Assembly (NCBI RefSeq): GCF_014269225.2
Contig: NZ_CP077097.1
Location: forward strand, 1,308,001-1,372,000
Length of the DNA stretch: 64,000 bases
Direction of reading: 5' to 3'
DNA from: Pseudomonas anuradhapurensis
GTDB taxonomy: Bacteria; Pseudomonadota; Gammaproteobacteria; Pseudomonadales; Pseudomonadaceae
The notes under the pieces are model-generated. The model saw nothing but the letters and a program-made list of their open reading frames with translations. It was not told where the DNA came from and ran no database searches. How positions within the stretch are numbered: position 1 is the first letter of the stretch; every line of letters begins with the position of its first letter. Position numbers and translations under genes: made by a program. Shown in pieces: positions 46,499-56,434 of this stretch.

Positions 46499-49255
46499 TC
46501 AGGCGCTCAACCGGGCTTGAGCGGCCAGACGGTTGATGGCCGCATCCAGCTCGTCCAGTGCCTGCTGCGCCTGCGGGTGCTCCTGCTTGAGCAGGGTCTC
46601 GCTGCGCTGGCAGGCGGCACGCAGCTGCGGTACACCGCAATAGCGTGAGGCGCCGTTCAAGCGGTGCACCTGCTCTATCAGCGTGGTGCGGTCGTCGGCC
46701 TCGCGGGCGGCACGTATGGCTTCGCGGTCGGTGTCCAGCGAGGCCAGCAGCATGCTCAGCATGTCCGCCGCCAGGTCTGCCTTGCCGGCCGCCAGGCGCA
46801 GGCCTTCCTCGGGGTCGAGCACTTGCAGTTCGTCACCGCCGGCCAGTTGTTCGACCAGGCGCTCCTGCTGAGGCACGCCCAGGCTCAGCCCGGTCCATTT
46901 CATCACCACCTGGGCCAGCTGTCGTTCGCTGATCGGTTTGGTCAGGTAGTCGTCCATCCCACCGTGCAGCAGCGCGCGTTTCTCGTTGGCCATGGCGTGG
47001 GCGGTGAGGGCGACGATCGGTAGCGGGTTGCCACTCTGGGTGTTTTCCCACAGGCGGATCTGTTCGGTGCAGGCGCGGCCGTCCATGCCGGGCATCTGCA
47101 CGTCCATCAGCACCAGGTCGAAGGGCTCGCTCTGCACTGCCTGCAGCGCGGCATAGCCGTTGTCGACGGCCAGCACCTCGGCTCCCAGGTCTTCGAGCAG
47201 GGTCTGCACCAGAAGCAGGTTGGCCGGATTGTCGTCGACACACAGGATCTTCGGCTGGCGCTGGCCGTTGACGCTGGTTGCCTCGCCGTGCGTGCGGCGC
47301 GGTTGCACCAGCTCCAGCAACAGGCGCCGCAGCTTGCGGGTGCAGGTCGGCTTGGACAGCAGCTGGCCATGACCATTGGGCAGGTAGGGATGATACAGCG
47401 CCTGCTCGGTAGTCGGGCACAGCACCACGCACTGGCAATGGTAACGTTCCAGCTGCTGGTGGTAATGGCCCAGTTGTTCGGGCGACAGGTTGCCCAGGTT
47501 GGCCCCGAGCACGGCGAACTCGAACGGCTGGCCGGCCTGGCTGGCGGCCTGCACAGCCTGCAGCAACTGGTCGTAGGAGGTGAACAGGCTGACGCTGAGG
47601 CCGCAGTCTTCCAGCTGATGCTCCAGCGCCTGGCGGGCCAGTTCGTGGCCATCGACAATCGCCGCGCGGCGGCCCAGCAGTGGTTGCAGTGGCTGCTCCT
47701 GGAGGTCGTCGTGGGCCTTGGGCAGGTTGAGGCTGATCCAGAATTGCGAACCCTCGCCCGGGGTACTGTCAACGCCGATTTCGCCGCCCATCTGCTCGAT
47801 CAGGCGCTTGGAAATCACCAGGCCCAGGCCGGTGCCGCCGGGCTGGCGCGCCAGCGAGTTGTCGGCCTGGCTGAACGCCTGGAACAGCGTGCGCACATCC
47901 TGCGGCGACAGGCCGATACCGGTGTCCTGCACACTGATGCGCAACTGCGCGCTGTCTTCATGCTCGTCATCGAGCATGGCGCGCACGACGATGGTGCCTT
48001 CGCGGGTGAACTTGATGGCGTTGCTGACCAGGTTGGTGAGGATCTGCTTGAGCCGCAGCGGGTCGCCGATCAGCGACGACGGCGTGTCGCGGTAGATCAG
48101 GCTGAGCAGCTCCAGCTGCTTGGCGTGGGCGGCCGGGGCGAGGATGGTCAGGGTATCCTGGATCAGGTCCCGCAGGTTGAACGGGATGCTGTCGAGCACC
48201 AGCTTGCCCGCCTCGATCTTCGAGAAGTCGAGGATCTCGTTGATGATCCCCAGCAGGTTGTCGGCGGACTTCTCGATGGTGCTGAGGTAGTCCAGCTGGC
48301 GCGGCGTCATTTCGCTTTTCTGCAGCAGGTGGGTAAAACCAAGGATGCCGTTGAGCGGGGTGCGGATTTCATGGCTCATGTTGGCCAGGAATTCCGACTT
48401 GATGCGGCTGGCCTCCAGGGCCTCCTTGCGCGCCATGTCCAGCTCGATGTTCTGGATCTCGATGGTTTCCAGGTTCTGGCGCACGTCCTCGGTCGCCTGG
48501 TCGATGCTGTGCTGCAGTTCTTCGTGGGCGTTGTGCAGGGTTTCGGCCATGCGGTTGATACCGCGCGCCAGTTCGTCCAGCTCATGGCTGCCGAGGGCCG
48601 GCAGGCGCTCTTCCAGGTGGCCGTCCTTGAGCTGGTTGACCGCGTGCTTGATCCGTTCGATGGGGTCGTTGATGGTGCGGCTCATGCGCAAGGCCAGCAA
48701 GCCGCTGAGCACCAGGCAGGCGAGGATCAGCAACAGGCTGGTGAACAGGTTGCGGTAGCCGCGCAGTAGCGTGCCGTCGTGGGACAGCTCGATCTCGACC
48801 CAGCCCAGCAGGCGTTCGGCTTCGGCCGGCACGGCTTCGGTGGCCAGGTCGCGGTGGTGGCCAAACACCGGCATCAGGTAGCGCGTGGCGTCATTGCCGC
48901 TGCGCTGCAGCAGCTGCATGCCGGTACCGCCGCTTGGCGGCTGGTTGAGCATGCTCGGGCCAGCGTGAGCCAGGCGTGTGCGGTCCGGGGCGAGGAAGGT
49001 GACGGCGCGCACATCGGCCTGCTCCAGGGTTTGCGCGGCAATGCGCTCCAGTTGCGCCGGTGCCAGCTTGGCCATGGCGGGCGCGGCCAGTGGCGCCAGC
49101 TGCTCGGCAATCATCTTGCCGCGTTGCAGCAACTGGGTGCGCAGGTCATTTTGCTGCAGCCAGGTGAAATAACTGCCCAGCACCAGGGCCATCAGGCCGG
49201 CCGGCAACAACGCCAGCAGCAGGACCCGGCTGCGAATTCCCAAGCGATCGAGCAC
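46499..49255 (-). CDS. gacS: Hybrid sensor histidine kinase GacS
   Basis: GacS is the membrane sensor that phosphorylates GacA and thereby turns on RsmX/Y/Z RNAs. The 918-residue protein has TM1 (about residues 11-30), a periplasmic region, TM2 (about 171-190), HAMP, the phospho-accepting His295 in NMSHEIRTPLN, an HATPase domain with GTGLGLVISKRL, a receiver domain with Asp in LMDVQMPGMDG and a C-terminal HPt domain with His in EQVHRLNGASRYCG. Its output target rsmZ is in this window at 12.7 kb. Confidence 0.96.
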   Translation of the reverse strand: MLDRLGIRSRVLLLALLPAGLMALVLGSYFTWLQQNDLRTQLLQRGKMIAEQLAPLAAPAMAKLAPAQLERIAAQTLEQADVRAVTFLAPDRTRLAHAGPSMLNQPPSGGTGMQLLQRSGNDATRYLMPVFGHHRDLATEAVPAEAERLLGWVEIELSHDGTLLRGYRNLFTSLLLILACLVLSGLLALRMSRTINDPIERIKHAVNQLKDGHLEERLPALGSHELDELARGINRMAETLHNAHEELQHSIDQATEDVRQNLETIEIQNIELDMARKEALEASRIKSEFLANMSHEIRTPLNGILGFTHLLQKSEMTPRQLDYLSTIEKSADNLLGIINEILDFSKIEAGKLVLDSIPFNLRDLIQDTLTILAPAAHAKQLELLSLIYRDTPSSLIGDPLRLKQILTNLVSNAIKFTREGTIVVRAMLDDEHEDSAQLRISVQDTGIGLSPQDVRTLFQAFSQADNSLARQPGGTGLGLVISKRLIEQMGGEIGVDSTPGEGSQFWISLNLPKAHDDLQEQPLQPLLGRRAAIVDGHELARQALEHQLEDCGLSVSLFTSYDQLLQAVQAASQAGQPFEFAVLGANLGNLSPEQLGHYHQQLERYHCQCVVLCPTTEQALYHPYLPNGHGQLLSKPTCTRKLRRLLLELVQPRRTHGEATSVNGQRQPKILCVDDNPANLLLVQTLLEDLGAEVLAVDNGYAALQAVQSEPFDLVLMDVQMPGMDGRACTEQIRLWENTQSGNPLPIVALTAHAMANEKRALLHGGMDDYLTKPISERQLAQVVMKWTGLSLGVPQQERLVEQLAGGDELQVLDPEEGLRLAAGKADLAADMLSMLLASLDTDREAIRAAREADDRTTLIEQVHRLNGASRYCGVPQLRAACQRSETLLKQEHPQAQQALDELDAAINRLAAQARLSA

Positions 49256-49448
49256 ACTCGCCTCCTGTCATGTGCCTGGACGCCGTCAAGCGAGGACGGC
49301 CAAGGCGGGAAGTTACTCCGCCCGCCGTGCTATTGCACCTGTTTAGTACGTGTTTTGCACCCGTGGCGGCGTATTGCGGGCGGGGCGGTTGCCCGGCAGG
49401 CGCAGGATGCCCAATAATTGCGCAATTGAGAATGCATGACAGTTGCCA

Positions 49449-50168
49449 ATGAATCCTGAAGTTGTTCACAACTCCAATATCCTCGCCATCGAGGATGACC
49501 CGGTCCTGGGTGCCTATCTGCACGAACAGCTGCAGCGCGGCGGCTACCAGGTGACCTGGTGCCGCAATGGCCTGGAGGGCCTGGAAACAGCAGGGCGCCG
49601 CGCCTTCGATGTGGTGCTGATGGACATCCTGCTACCCGGGCTCAACGGCCTGGATGCCCTGGCGCAGTTGCGCCAACGCAGCACCACGCCGGTGATCCTG
49701 ATGTCGGCACTGGGTGCCGAGGCCGACCGCATCAACGGTTTCCAGCGTGGTGCCGATGATTACCTGCCCAAGCCGTTCAGCATCGCCGAACTGCGCGTGC
49801 GCATCGAGGCGATCCTGCGCCGGGTCGCCCTCGAACGTCGCCACCGCGCCCCGCAGGCGCAGCCCGTCAGCGGTGGATTGCACTACGACGAGGGCCTGTG
49901 CGATGTACGCCTGGACGGCCGCCTGGCCGGCCTCACCCCCAGCGAATATCGTCTGCTCGATATCCTCAACCGCAACCCGGACGAGGTGCTGAGCAAGCCG
50001 TTCCTGTACCAGCAGGTATTGCAACGGGGCTATTCACGGCATGATCGCAGCCTGGACATGCATGTCAGCCAGATCCGTCGCAAGCTCAAGGCCATCGGTT
50101 ATCACGCCCGGCAGGTGCGTACCGTGTGGGGCAAGGGCTACGTGCTCAGCGCCAGAGAGCTGGAGTGA
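49449..50168 (+). CDS. OmpR-family response regulator (PirR-like position)
   Basis: The 239-residue regulator has a receiver domain (acidic pair EDD, phospho-acceptor Asp in VVLMDILLPG, Lys in YLPKPFS) and an OmpR winged-helix output domain with LTPSEYRLLDILNRNPDEVLSK and RSLDMHVSQIRRKL. Its kinase partner begins three bases after the stop. The gacS-RR-HK-...-cysM order corresponds to P. aeruginosa PA0929-PA0930 (PirRS, linked to siderophore uptake), but the adjacent pirA receptor gene is missing here, so the signal may differ. Confidence 0.85.
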   Translation: MNPEVVHNSNILAIEDDPVLGAYLHEQLQRGGYQVTWCRNGLEGLETAGRRAFDVVLMDILLPGLNGLDALAQLRQRSTTPVILMSALGAEADRINGFQRGADDYLPKPFSIAELRVRIEAILRRVALERRHRAPQAQPVSGGLHYDEGLCDVRLDGRLAGLTPSEYRLLDILNRNPDEVLSKPFLYQQVLQRGYSRHDRSLDMHVSQIRRKLKAIGYHARQVRTVWGKGYVLSARELE

Positions 50169-50171
50169 CCC

Positions 50172-51545
50172 ATGCTCGACCGTCACTCGTTGTTCTGGAA
50201 GCTGGCCATCCTGCTGGTGGGCTTCTGCCTGCTGATGATCGGCCTCAGCTACACCTGGGGCCGGCACATGGAAACCCAGGACGCCTTTCTTTCGGTGCCG
50301 GCGCGGCAGGTGTTGCAGGGCTATGCCAGCGAGGCCGAGCAGGCCTGGCGCAGCGGCGGGCGGGCAGGGCTGGACCGCTGGCTGGCGGCGATGCGCCAGC
50401 GCGAACACGGTTGGGTTGGCGTGTTCGACCTCAACCTGCGGCCACTCGACAGCGCCAGCCTCGACCCGCAGACCATGCAACGCTTGACCCGCCTGCGCGG
50501 TGTCGACTGGCCGATGAGTCAGCGCACCGTGGGGCAGCCGTGGCTGCGCATACCGTTTCCGGGGGCAGCGGAGCAGGGCCTGCTGGTGATCGAACTGCCG
50601 CAGCGCTTCAACCCCGGCCAGCACCGGCTGTTATGGCGGGTCGTCACCAACGGCATCATCCCTGGCCTGTTCACCCTGCTGCTGTGCGTGGGGCTTTACC
50701 GCATGCTGATCGTGCCGTTGAACCAGTTGCGCGAGCAGGCCAACGCCTGGCGCGCCGACCAGCTGTCGGCGCGCCTCGACTCACGTACCATCGCCCGCCA
50801 CGACGAACTGGGCGAGCTGGCCCGCGCCTTCGACCAGATGGCCGAGCGCTTGCAGGGGACGGTGGCGATGCAACAGCAGTTGCTACGCGACCTGTCCCAC
50901 GAAATGCGTACGCCGCTCAGCCGGCTGCGCGTGGCCTGCGAGAGCGAAACCGACCTGCCACGCCTGCGTGAACGCTTGTCACGGGAGCTGGGCTGCATGC
51001 AGCAGCTGGTCGAAGATACCCTGCAACTGGCCTGGCAGGATGCCGAGCGCGCGCCGATGAACCTGGAGCCGATCGAGGTCCATGCCCTGTGGGAGTTGCT
51101 GGCCGAGAACGCCAGTTACGAGAGCGGCTGGTCGCTCGCGCGGTTGCGCTGCGAGGTGCCGGCCGGCTGCTGGGTGCTGGGCAACCTCAATCATCTGGCC
51201 CAGGCGCTGGAGAACCTGTTGCGCAATGCCATTCGGCATTCACCGGCCGAGGGTGTGGTGCGCTTGGGCGGGCAGCGTGACGGCAGCTATTGGCGGCTGT
51301 GGCTGGAGGATGAAGGTGGCGGCGTAGGTGAAGACGACCTGGAGCGAATCTTTGCGCCGTTCTCTCGGCTGGACGGCTCACGGCCTGGGGATGGGGGCTT
51401 CGGCCTGGGGTTGAGCATCGCCCGCAGTGCAATTCAGCGCCAGGGCGGGACCTTGTGGGCGGAGAATGGCAAACGCGGGCTGCGGTTGTGTATGCGCTTG
51501 CCGTTACATGCAGCGGTGACCCAACAGCCAGCGCCTTCCCTGTAG
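50172..51545 (+). CDS. Sensor histidine kinase partner of the 49.4-kb regulator
   Basis: The 457-residue kinase has TM1 (about residues 10-27), a periplasmic sensor of about 130 residues, TM2 (about 160-180), HAMP, the His box RDLSHEMRTPLSRLR (His near residue 243) and an HATPase domain with an N box (LENLLRNAIRHSP) and G boxes (GGFGLGLSIARS). It is immediately downstream of its response regulator and should form a classical two-component system. Confidence 0.87.
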   Translation: MLDRHSLFWKLAILLVGFCLLMIGLSYTWGRHMETQDAFLSVPARQVLQGYASEAEQAWRSGGRAGLDRWLAAMRQREHGWVGVFDLNLRPLDSASLDPQTMQRLTRLRGVDWPMSQRTVGQPWLRIPFPGAAEQGLLVIELPQRFNPGQHRLLWRVVTNGIIPGLFTLLLCVGLYRMLIVPLNQLREQANAWRADQLSARLDSRTIARHDELGELARAFDQMAERLQGTVAMQQQLLRDLSHEMRTPLSRLRVACESETDLPRLRERLSRELGCMQQLVEDTLQLAWQDAERAPMNLEPIEVHALWELLAENASYESGWSLARLRCEVPAGCWVLGNLNHLAQALENLLRNAIRHSPAEGVVRLGGQRDGSYWRLWLEDEGGGVGEDDLERIFAPFSRLDGSRPGDGGFGLGLSIARSAIQRQGGTLWAENGKRGLRLCMRLPLHAAVTQQPAPSL

Positions 51546-51657
51546 CAGCGGCCTTGTGTCGCGATGGGGCGCGCAGCGGCCCCGGCAATTCAAGCGGCGA
51601 AGCGGCAACCTTGGGCCACTGCGCGCCCCATCGCGACACAAGGCCGCTGCTGCAGGC
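51541..51657. repeat. REP-type inverted pair before cysM
   Basis: Facing copies of the GTGTCGCGATGGG REP family (51545-51590 and 51612-51655) with a GCAGCGGCC core, directly after the histidine-kinase stop codon. Confidence 0.82.
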
Positions 51658-51771
51658 GGCACAACAGGCGCATATAGCCTGTAGCTATATTCATCACAGA
51701 TTGCGTGATATGGCCGCGAAGGGTTTGCCGGTATGATAGTCGCCCCTGCCGTCCGGATTGTGAAATACGCC

Positions 51772-52671
51772 ATGACCTTGCAGTACCCAACCATCGCCGA
51801 TTGCGTCGGCAATACGCCTCTGGTTCGCCTGCAGCGCATCGCTGGCGAAACCAGCAATACCCTCCTGCTCAAGCTCGAAGGTAACAATCCTGCCGGCTCG
51901 GTGAAGGACCGCCCGGCACTGTCGATGATCACCCGCGCCGAACTGCGCGGCCAGATCAAGCCCGGCGACACCCTGATCGAAGCCACCTCCGGCAACACCG
52001 GCATCGCCCTGGCGATGGCGGCGGCGATCAAGGGCTACAAGATGATCCTGATCATGCCTGACAACTCCACCGCCGAGCGCAAGGCCGCCATGACCGCCTA
52101 CGGCGCCGAGCTGATCCTGGTGACCAAGGAAGAGGGCATGGAAGGCGCCCGTGACCTGGCCGAGAAGCTGCAGGCCGAAGGCCGTGGCCTGGTGCTGGAC
52201 CAGTTCGCCAACGGCGACAACCCGATCGCCCACTACACCAGCACCGGCCCGGAGATCTGGCAGCAGACCCAGGGCAGCATCACCCATTTCATCAGCTCCA
52301 TGGGCACCACCGGGACCATCATGGGCTGCTCGCAGTACCTCAAGGAACAGAACCCGGCGGTGCAGATCATCGGCCTGCAGCCGATGGAAGGTTCGGCCAT
52401 CCCGGGTATCCGCCGCTGGCCCGAGGAGTACCTGCCGAAGATCTTCGACGCCACCCGCGTCGACCGTGTGGTCGACATGTCGCAGCAGGAAGCCGAAGAC
52501 ACCACCCGCCGCCTTGCCCGTGAAGAGGGCATTTTCTGCGGCGTGTCTTCCGGTGGTGCGGTCGCGGCCATGCTGCGCCTGTCCCGCGAGGTGGAAAACG
52601 CCACGATGGTCGCGATCATCTGCGACCGTGGCGACCGTTACCTGTCCACCGGCCTGTTCGACCTGAGCTAA
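51772..52671 (+). CDS. cysM: Cysteine synthase B
   Basis: CysM makes cysteine from O-acetylserine with sulfide or thiosulfate. The 299-residue PLP enzyme has the Lys that binds the cofactor in NNPAGSVKDRPAL (residues about 37-49), the SGNTGIALA loop and the SSMGTTGTIMG phosphate-binding loop, together closer to CysM than CysK. The ATG at 51772 is the family start; an in-frame ATG at 51733 is less likely. rlmD begins at the next base after the stop. Confidence 0.93.
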   Translation: MTLQYPTIADCVGNTPLVRLQRIAGETSNTLLLKLEGNNPAGSVKDRPALSMITRAELRGQIKPGDTLIEATSGNTGIALAMAAAIKGYKMILIMPDNSTAERKAAMTAYGAELILVTKEEGMEGARDLAEKLQAEGRGLVLDQFANGDNPIAHYTSTGPEIWQQTQGSITHFISSMGTTGTIMGCSQYLKEQNPAVQIIGLQPMEGSAIPGIRRWPEEYLPKIFDATRVDRVVDMSQQEAEDTTRRLAREEGIFCGVSSGGAVAAMLRLSREVENATMVAIICDRGDRYLSTGLFDLS

Positions 52672-54030
52672 ATGTCCAAGAAAAAAAGCAACAGCGGCCT
52701 GCGCTTCCAGCCGGCCGGTGGTAACCGTACCGCCCAGGTACCCGTGGGCAAGAAGCAGCGGCTGGACATCGAGCGCCTGGCCGGTGACGGCCGGGGTATC
52801 GCCTTCTTCGAGGGGCGCACCTGGTTCGTCAGCGGCGCCCTGGCCGGCGAAGCCGTGGAGGCGCGGGTGCTCAATGCCCGCGGCAAAGTGGTCGAGGCCC
52901 GCCTGGAGCGGCTGCTGCAGGCCAGCCCGGAGCGCCGTGAGGCGCCTTGCCGGTATTACGATCGTTGTGGTGGCTGCAACCTGCAGCACCTGCCGCACGA
53001 GGCGCAACTGGCGCTCAAGCAGCGCACCCTGGCCGAGCAACTGCAGCGGGTCGCCGGCGTGCAACCCGAAGAGTGGGCGCCGCCGCTGAGCGGGCCGGAA
53101 TTCGGCTACCGTCGCCGCGCCCGCGTGGCGGTGCGCTGGGATGCCAAGGCACGCCAACTGCAGGTGGGCTTTCGCGCCGAAGCCAGCCAGGACATCATTG
53201 CCATCGACGATTGCGCGGTGCTGGTACAGCCCTTGCAGTCGATTCTGCGCCATTTGCCGACTGTGCTGCGTTCCTTGAGCAAGCCGCAGGCGCTGGGCCA
53301 TGTCGAATTGTTCAGCGGCACTGCCGAGGCGCTGCTGGTGCGCCATGTCGCGCCGTTGCCAGCAGAAGACCTGGCCAGGCTGCAAGCGTTCTGCGAGCAG
53401 GCCAAGGCGCAACTGTGGCTGCAAGGCGAAGGTGAGCCGGCACCGCTGCAGCCGGCTGCGCAACTGGGCTTCGCCCTGGCACCATGGCAGCTGGAACTGG
53501 CCTGGCGCCCGGGTGACTTCGTGCAGGTGAATGCCCAGGTCAACACGGCAATGATCGAGCAGGCCCTGGCCTGGCTTGCACCGCAGGCCGACGAGCGTGT
53601 GCTGGACCTGTTCTGCGGCCTGGGCAACTTCGCCTTGCCGCTGGCGCGCCAGGCGCGCGAGGTGGTGGCAGTGGAAGGCGTGCAGGCCATGGTCGATCGG
53701 GCCGCAGCCAATGCCCGGAACAACAATGTGCATAACGCACGGTTTTTTCAGGCCGATTTATCGCAGCCTTTGGCAGGCACCGGATGGGCCGCCGAGGGCT
53801 TTTCTGCGGTACTCTTGGATCCACCGCGCGACGGTGCTTTCGAAGTGGTGCAAGGCATCGCCCGCCTCAAGGCCAGAAGGCTGGTCTACGTATCGTGCAA
53901 TCCGGCCACGCTGGCGCGAGACGCCCAGGTGCTGGTCGGCCAGGGGTACCGGTTAAAAAGGGCCGGGATTCTCGACATGTTTCCTCAAACGGCGCATGTC
54001 GAGGCCATGGCGTTATTCGAAGCGGGCTAG
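52672..54030 (+). CDS. rlmD: 23S rRNA (uracil(1939)-C5)-methyltransferase
   Basis: RlmD (RumA) methylates U1939 of 23S rRNA using SAM and contains an Fe-S cluster. The 452-residue protein has an N-terminal TRAM domain ([24 protein letters not shown], described in part), cluster cysteines in [10 protein letters not shown], the SAM motif [16 protein letters not shown] (residues about 307-322) and the catalytic Cys in [14 protein letters not shown]. It abuts cysM, giving the cysM-rlmD-relA order of Pseudomonas. Confidence 0.94.
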   Translation: MSKKKSNSGLRFQPAGGNRTAQVPVGKKQRLDIERLAGDGRGIAFFEGRTWFVSGALAGEAVEARVLNARGKVVEARLERLLQASPERREAPCRYYDRCGGCNLQHLPHEAQLALKQRTLAEQLQRVAGVQPEEWAPPLSGPEFGYRRRARVAVRWDAKARQLQVGFRAEASQDIIAIDDCAVLVQPLQSILRHLPTVLRSLSKPQALGHVELFSGTAEALLVRHVAPLPAEDLARLQAFCEQAKAQLWLQGEGEPAPLQPAAQLGFALAPWQLELAWRPGDFVQVNAQVNTAMIEQALAWLAPQADERVLDLFCGLGNFALPLARQAREVVAVEGVQAMVDRAAANARNNNVHNARFFQADLSQPLAGTGWAAEGFSAVLLDPPRDGAFEVVQGIARLKARRLVYVSCNPATLARDAQVLVGQGYRLKRAGILDMFPQTAHVEAMALFEAG

Positions 54031-54126
54031 CTGACTGGCCCCTTGGTGCGGCTTTCAGGGAATGGCAGCCGCACGGTGATCGCCAGCGCGCCCGCGTGGT
54101 GCGCTGTATGGAAAGGTAAAACAAAG

Positions 54127-56367
54127 ATGGTACAGGTGAGAGTGCACCAGCCGGTCAACACTGACGGCAGTATCAATCTCGAAGCATGGTTGGACCATGT
54201 GGTGAGCGTCGATTCGGCACTGGATCGCGCAGCGCTGAAAGAGGCCTGCGAGTTCGCCCATGAAGTCGAGAAAAAAGGCAATCCGGCCAAGCATTCCTGG
54301 GCGGACGGGACGTCCAGCTTCCAGGCAGGCCTGGAAATCGCCGAAATCCTCGCCGACCTCAAGCTCGACCAGGATTCCCTGGTAGCGGCGGTCATCTACC
54401 GCTCGGTGCGCGAGGGCAAGGTGACCCTGGCCGAGGTCAGCCAGCGTTTCGGCCCGGTAGTGTCCAAGCTGATCGACGGCGTGCTGCGCATGGCGGCCAT
54501 CAGCGCCAGCCTCAGCCCGCGGCAGTCGCTGGTGCTGGGTTCGCAGGCGCAGGTCGAGAACCTGCGCAAGATGCTCGTGGCCATGGTCGATGATGTGCGC
54601 GTGGCGCTGATCAAGCTGGCCGAGCGCACCTGCGCGATCCGTGCGGTCAAGGCCGCCGACGACGAGAAACGCCTGCGTGTTGCTCGCGAGGTGTTCGACA
54701 TTTATGCACCGCTGGCGCACCGCCTGGGCATCGGCCACATCAAGTGGGAGCTGGAAGACCTGTCCTTCCGCTACCTCGAGCCCGACCAGTACAAGCAGAT
54801 TGCCAAGCTGCTGCACGAGCGGCGGCTGGACCGCGAGCGTTTCATCGCCGACGTGATGAACCAGCTGCAGAACGAACTGTTGGCCACCGGCGTGAAGGCC
54901 GACATCAGCGGCCGGGCGAAACATATCTACTCGATCTGGCGCAAGATGCAGCGCAAGGGCCTGGAGTTCAGCCAGATCTACGACGTGCGCGCAGTGCGCG
55001 TGCTGGTGCCGGAAATCCGCGACTGCTACACCGCACTGGGTATCGTGCACACGCTGTGGCGGCACATTCCCAAGGAGTTCGACGACTACATCGCCAACCC
55101 CAAGGAAAACGGCTACCGCTCGCTGCACACCGCGGTGATCGGCCCCGAGGGCAAGGTGCTGGAAGTGCAGATCCGTACCCACGGCATGCACGAGGAAGCC
55201 GAGCTCGGGGTTTGCGCCCACTGGCGCTACAAGGGTACCGACGTCAAGTCCAGCTCCAACCATTACGAAGAGAAGATCTCCTGGCTGCGCCAGGTGCTGG
55301 AATGGCACGAAGAACTGGGCGACATCGGTGGCCTGGCCGAGCAGTTGCGGGTCGATATCGAGCCGGACCGGGTCTACGTGTTCACCCCTGACGGCCATGC
55401 CATCGACCTGCCCAAGGGCGCCACCCCGCTGGACTTCGCCTACCGCGTGCACACCGAAATCGGTCACAACTGCCGCGGCGCCAAGATCAACGGGCGCATC
55501 GTGCCGCTCAACTACAGCTTGCAGACCGGCGAACAGGTCGAGATCATCACCAGCAAGCACGGCAACCCCAGCCGTGACTGGTTGAACTCCAACCTGGGCT
55601 ACGTCACCACCTCGCGTGCGCGGGCCAAGATCGTGCACTGGTTCAAGCTGCAGGCACGCGACCAGAACGTTGCTGCCGGCAAGACCCTGCTCGAGCGTGA
55701 ACTCAGCCGCCTGGGCCTGCCGCAAGTGGACTTCGAGCGCCTGGCCGAGAAGACCAACGTCAAGACCGCCGAAGACATGTTCGCCTCGCTCGGCGCCGGC
55801 GACCTGCGCCTGGCCCACCTGGTCAACGCGGCCCAGCAGTTGCTTGAGCCTGAGCGCATCGAGCAGATCGAACTGGTGCCGCGCAAGCCTACCGGGCCGC
55901 GCACCGGCAAGCGTGGCGACATCCAGATCCAGGGGGTCGGCAACCTGTTGACGCAGATGGCCGGCTGCTGCCAGCCGCTGCCGGGCGACGCCATCGTCGG
56001 CTACATTACCCAGGGCCGTGGCGTGAGCATCCACCGCCAGGACTGCGCCTCGGTGCTGCAGCTGGCGGGCAAGGAGCCCGAGCGCATGATCCAGGTCAGC
56101 TGGGGGCCGATCCCGGTGCAGACCTACCCGGTGGATATCGTGATACGAGCCTACGACCGCCCGGGCCTGCTGCGCGACGTGTCGCAAGTGCTGCTGAACG
56201 AGAAGATCAACGTGCTGGCGGTGAATACCCGCTCGAACAAGGAAGACAACACCGCATTGATGTCGCTGACCATCGAGATTCCCGGCCTGGACGCGCTGGG
56301 GCGCCTGTTGGGGCGGATCTCGCAGTTGCCGAACATCATCGAGACGCGGCGTAATCGTACGCCTTGA
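54127..56367 (+). CDS. relA: (p)ppGpp synthetase RelA
   Basis: RelA makes (p)ppGpp when uncharged tRNA occupies the ribosome. The 746-residue protein has a degenerate HD-like region, the synthetase domain with YDVRAVRVLVPEIRDCYTALG and the ATP/GDP-binding NGYRSLHTAVIGP, a TGS domain (VYVFTPDGHAIDLPKGATPLDFAY, in part), a zinc-finger-like part with GCCQPLPGD and a C-terminal ACT domain. The ATG at 54127 has no strong ribosome site but matches the family N-terminus MVQVRVHQP. Confidence 0.95.
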   Translation: MVQVRVHQPVNTDGSINLEAWLDHVVSVDSALDRAALKEACEFAHEVEKKGNPAKHSWADGTSSFQAGLEIAEILADLKLDQDSLVAAVIYRSVREGKVTLAEVSQRFGPVVSKLIDGVLRMAAISASLSPRQSLVLGSQAQVENLRKMLVAMVDDVRVALIKLAERTCAIRAVKAADDEKRLRVAREVFDIYAPLAHRLGIGHIKWELEDLSFRYLEPDQYKQIAKLLHERRLDRERFIADVMNQLQNELLATGVKADISGRAKHIYSIWRKMQRKGLEFSQIYDVRAVRVLVPEIRDCYTALGIVHTLWRHIPKEFDDYIANPKENGYRSLHTAVIGPEGKVLEVQIRTHGMHEEAELGVCAHWRYKGTDVKSSSNHYEEKISWLRQVLEWHEELGDIGGLAEQLRVDIEPDRVYVFTPDGHAIDLPKGATPLDFAYRVHTEIGHNCRGAKINGRIVPLNYSLQTGEQVEIITSKHGNPSRDWLNSNLGYVTTSRARAKIVHWFKLQARDQNVAAGKTLLERELSRLGLPQVDFERLAEKTNVKTAEDMFASLGAGDLRLAHLVNAAQQLLEPERIEQIELVPRKPTGPRTGKRGDIQIQGVGNLLTQMAGCCQPLPGDAIVGYITQGRGVSIHRQDCASVLQLAGKEPERMIQVSWGPIPVQTYPVDIVIRAYDRPGLLRDVSQVLLNEKINVLAVNTRSNKEDNTALMSLTIEIPGLDALGRLLGRISQLPNIIETRRNRTP

Positions 56368-56371
56368 GACT

Positions 56372-56415
56372 GCGGCGCCTGCTTCGCGGGGCGGGTTGAT
56401 CCGCGAAGCAGCCAC
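56372..56415. other. Inverted repeat between relA and mazG
   Basis: GGCGCCTGCTTCGCGG and CCGCGAAGCAG-type arms form an imperfect stem in the short relA-mazG gap, without a T-run. It resembles a single degraded REP unit. Confidence 0.5.
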
Positions 56416-56434
56416 CACCGAAGGACCTGCTTAG

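Noticed and set aside
51694..53733. Long minus-strand frame across cysM and rlmD
   Set aside because: It covers two clear plus-strand genes and has no ribosome site or domain; an antisense shadow.
54055..56418. A 787-codon open frame on the minus strand opposite relA
   Set aside because: It mirrors relA exactly, has no recognisable domain and arises from strong third-position GC bias.
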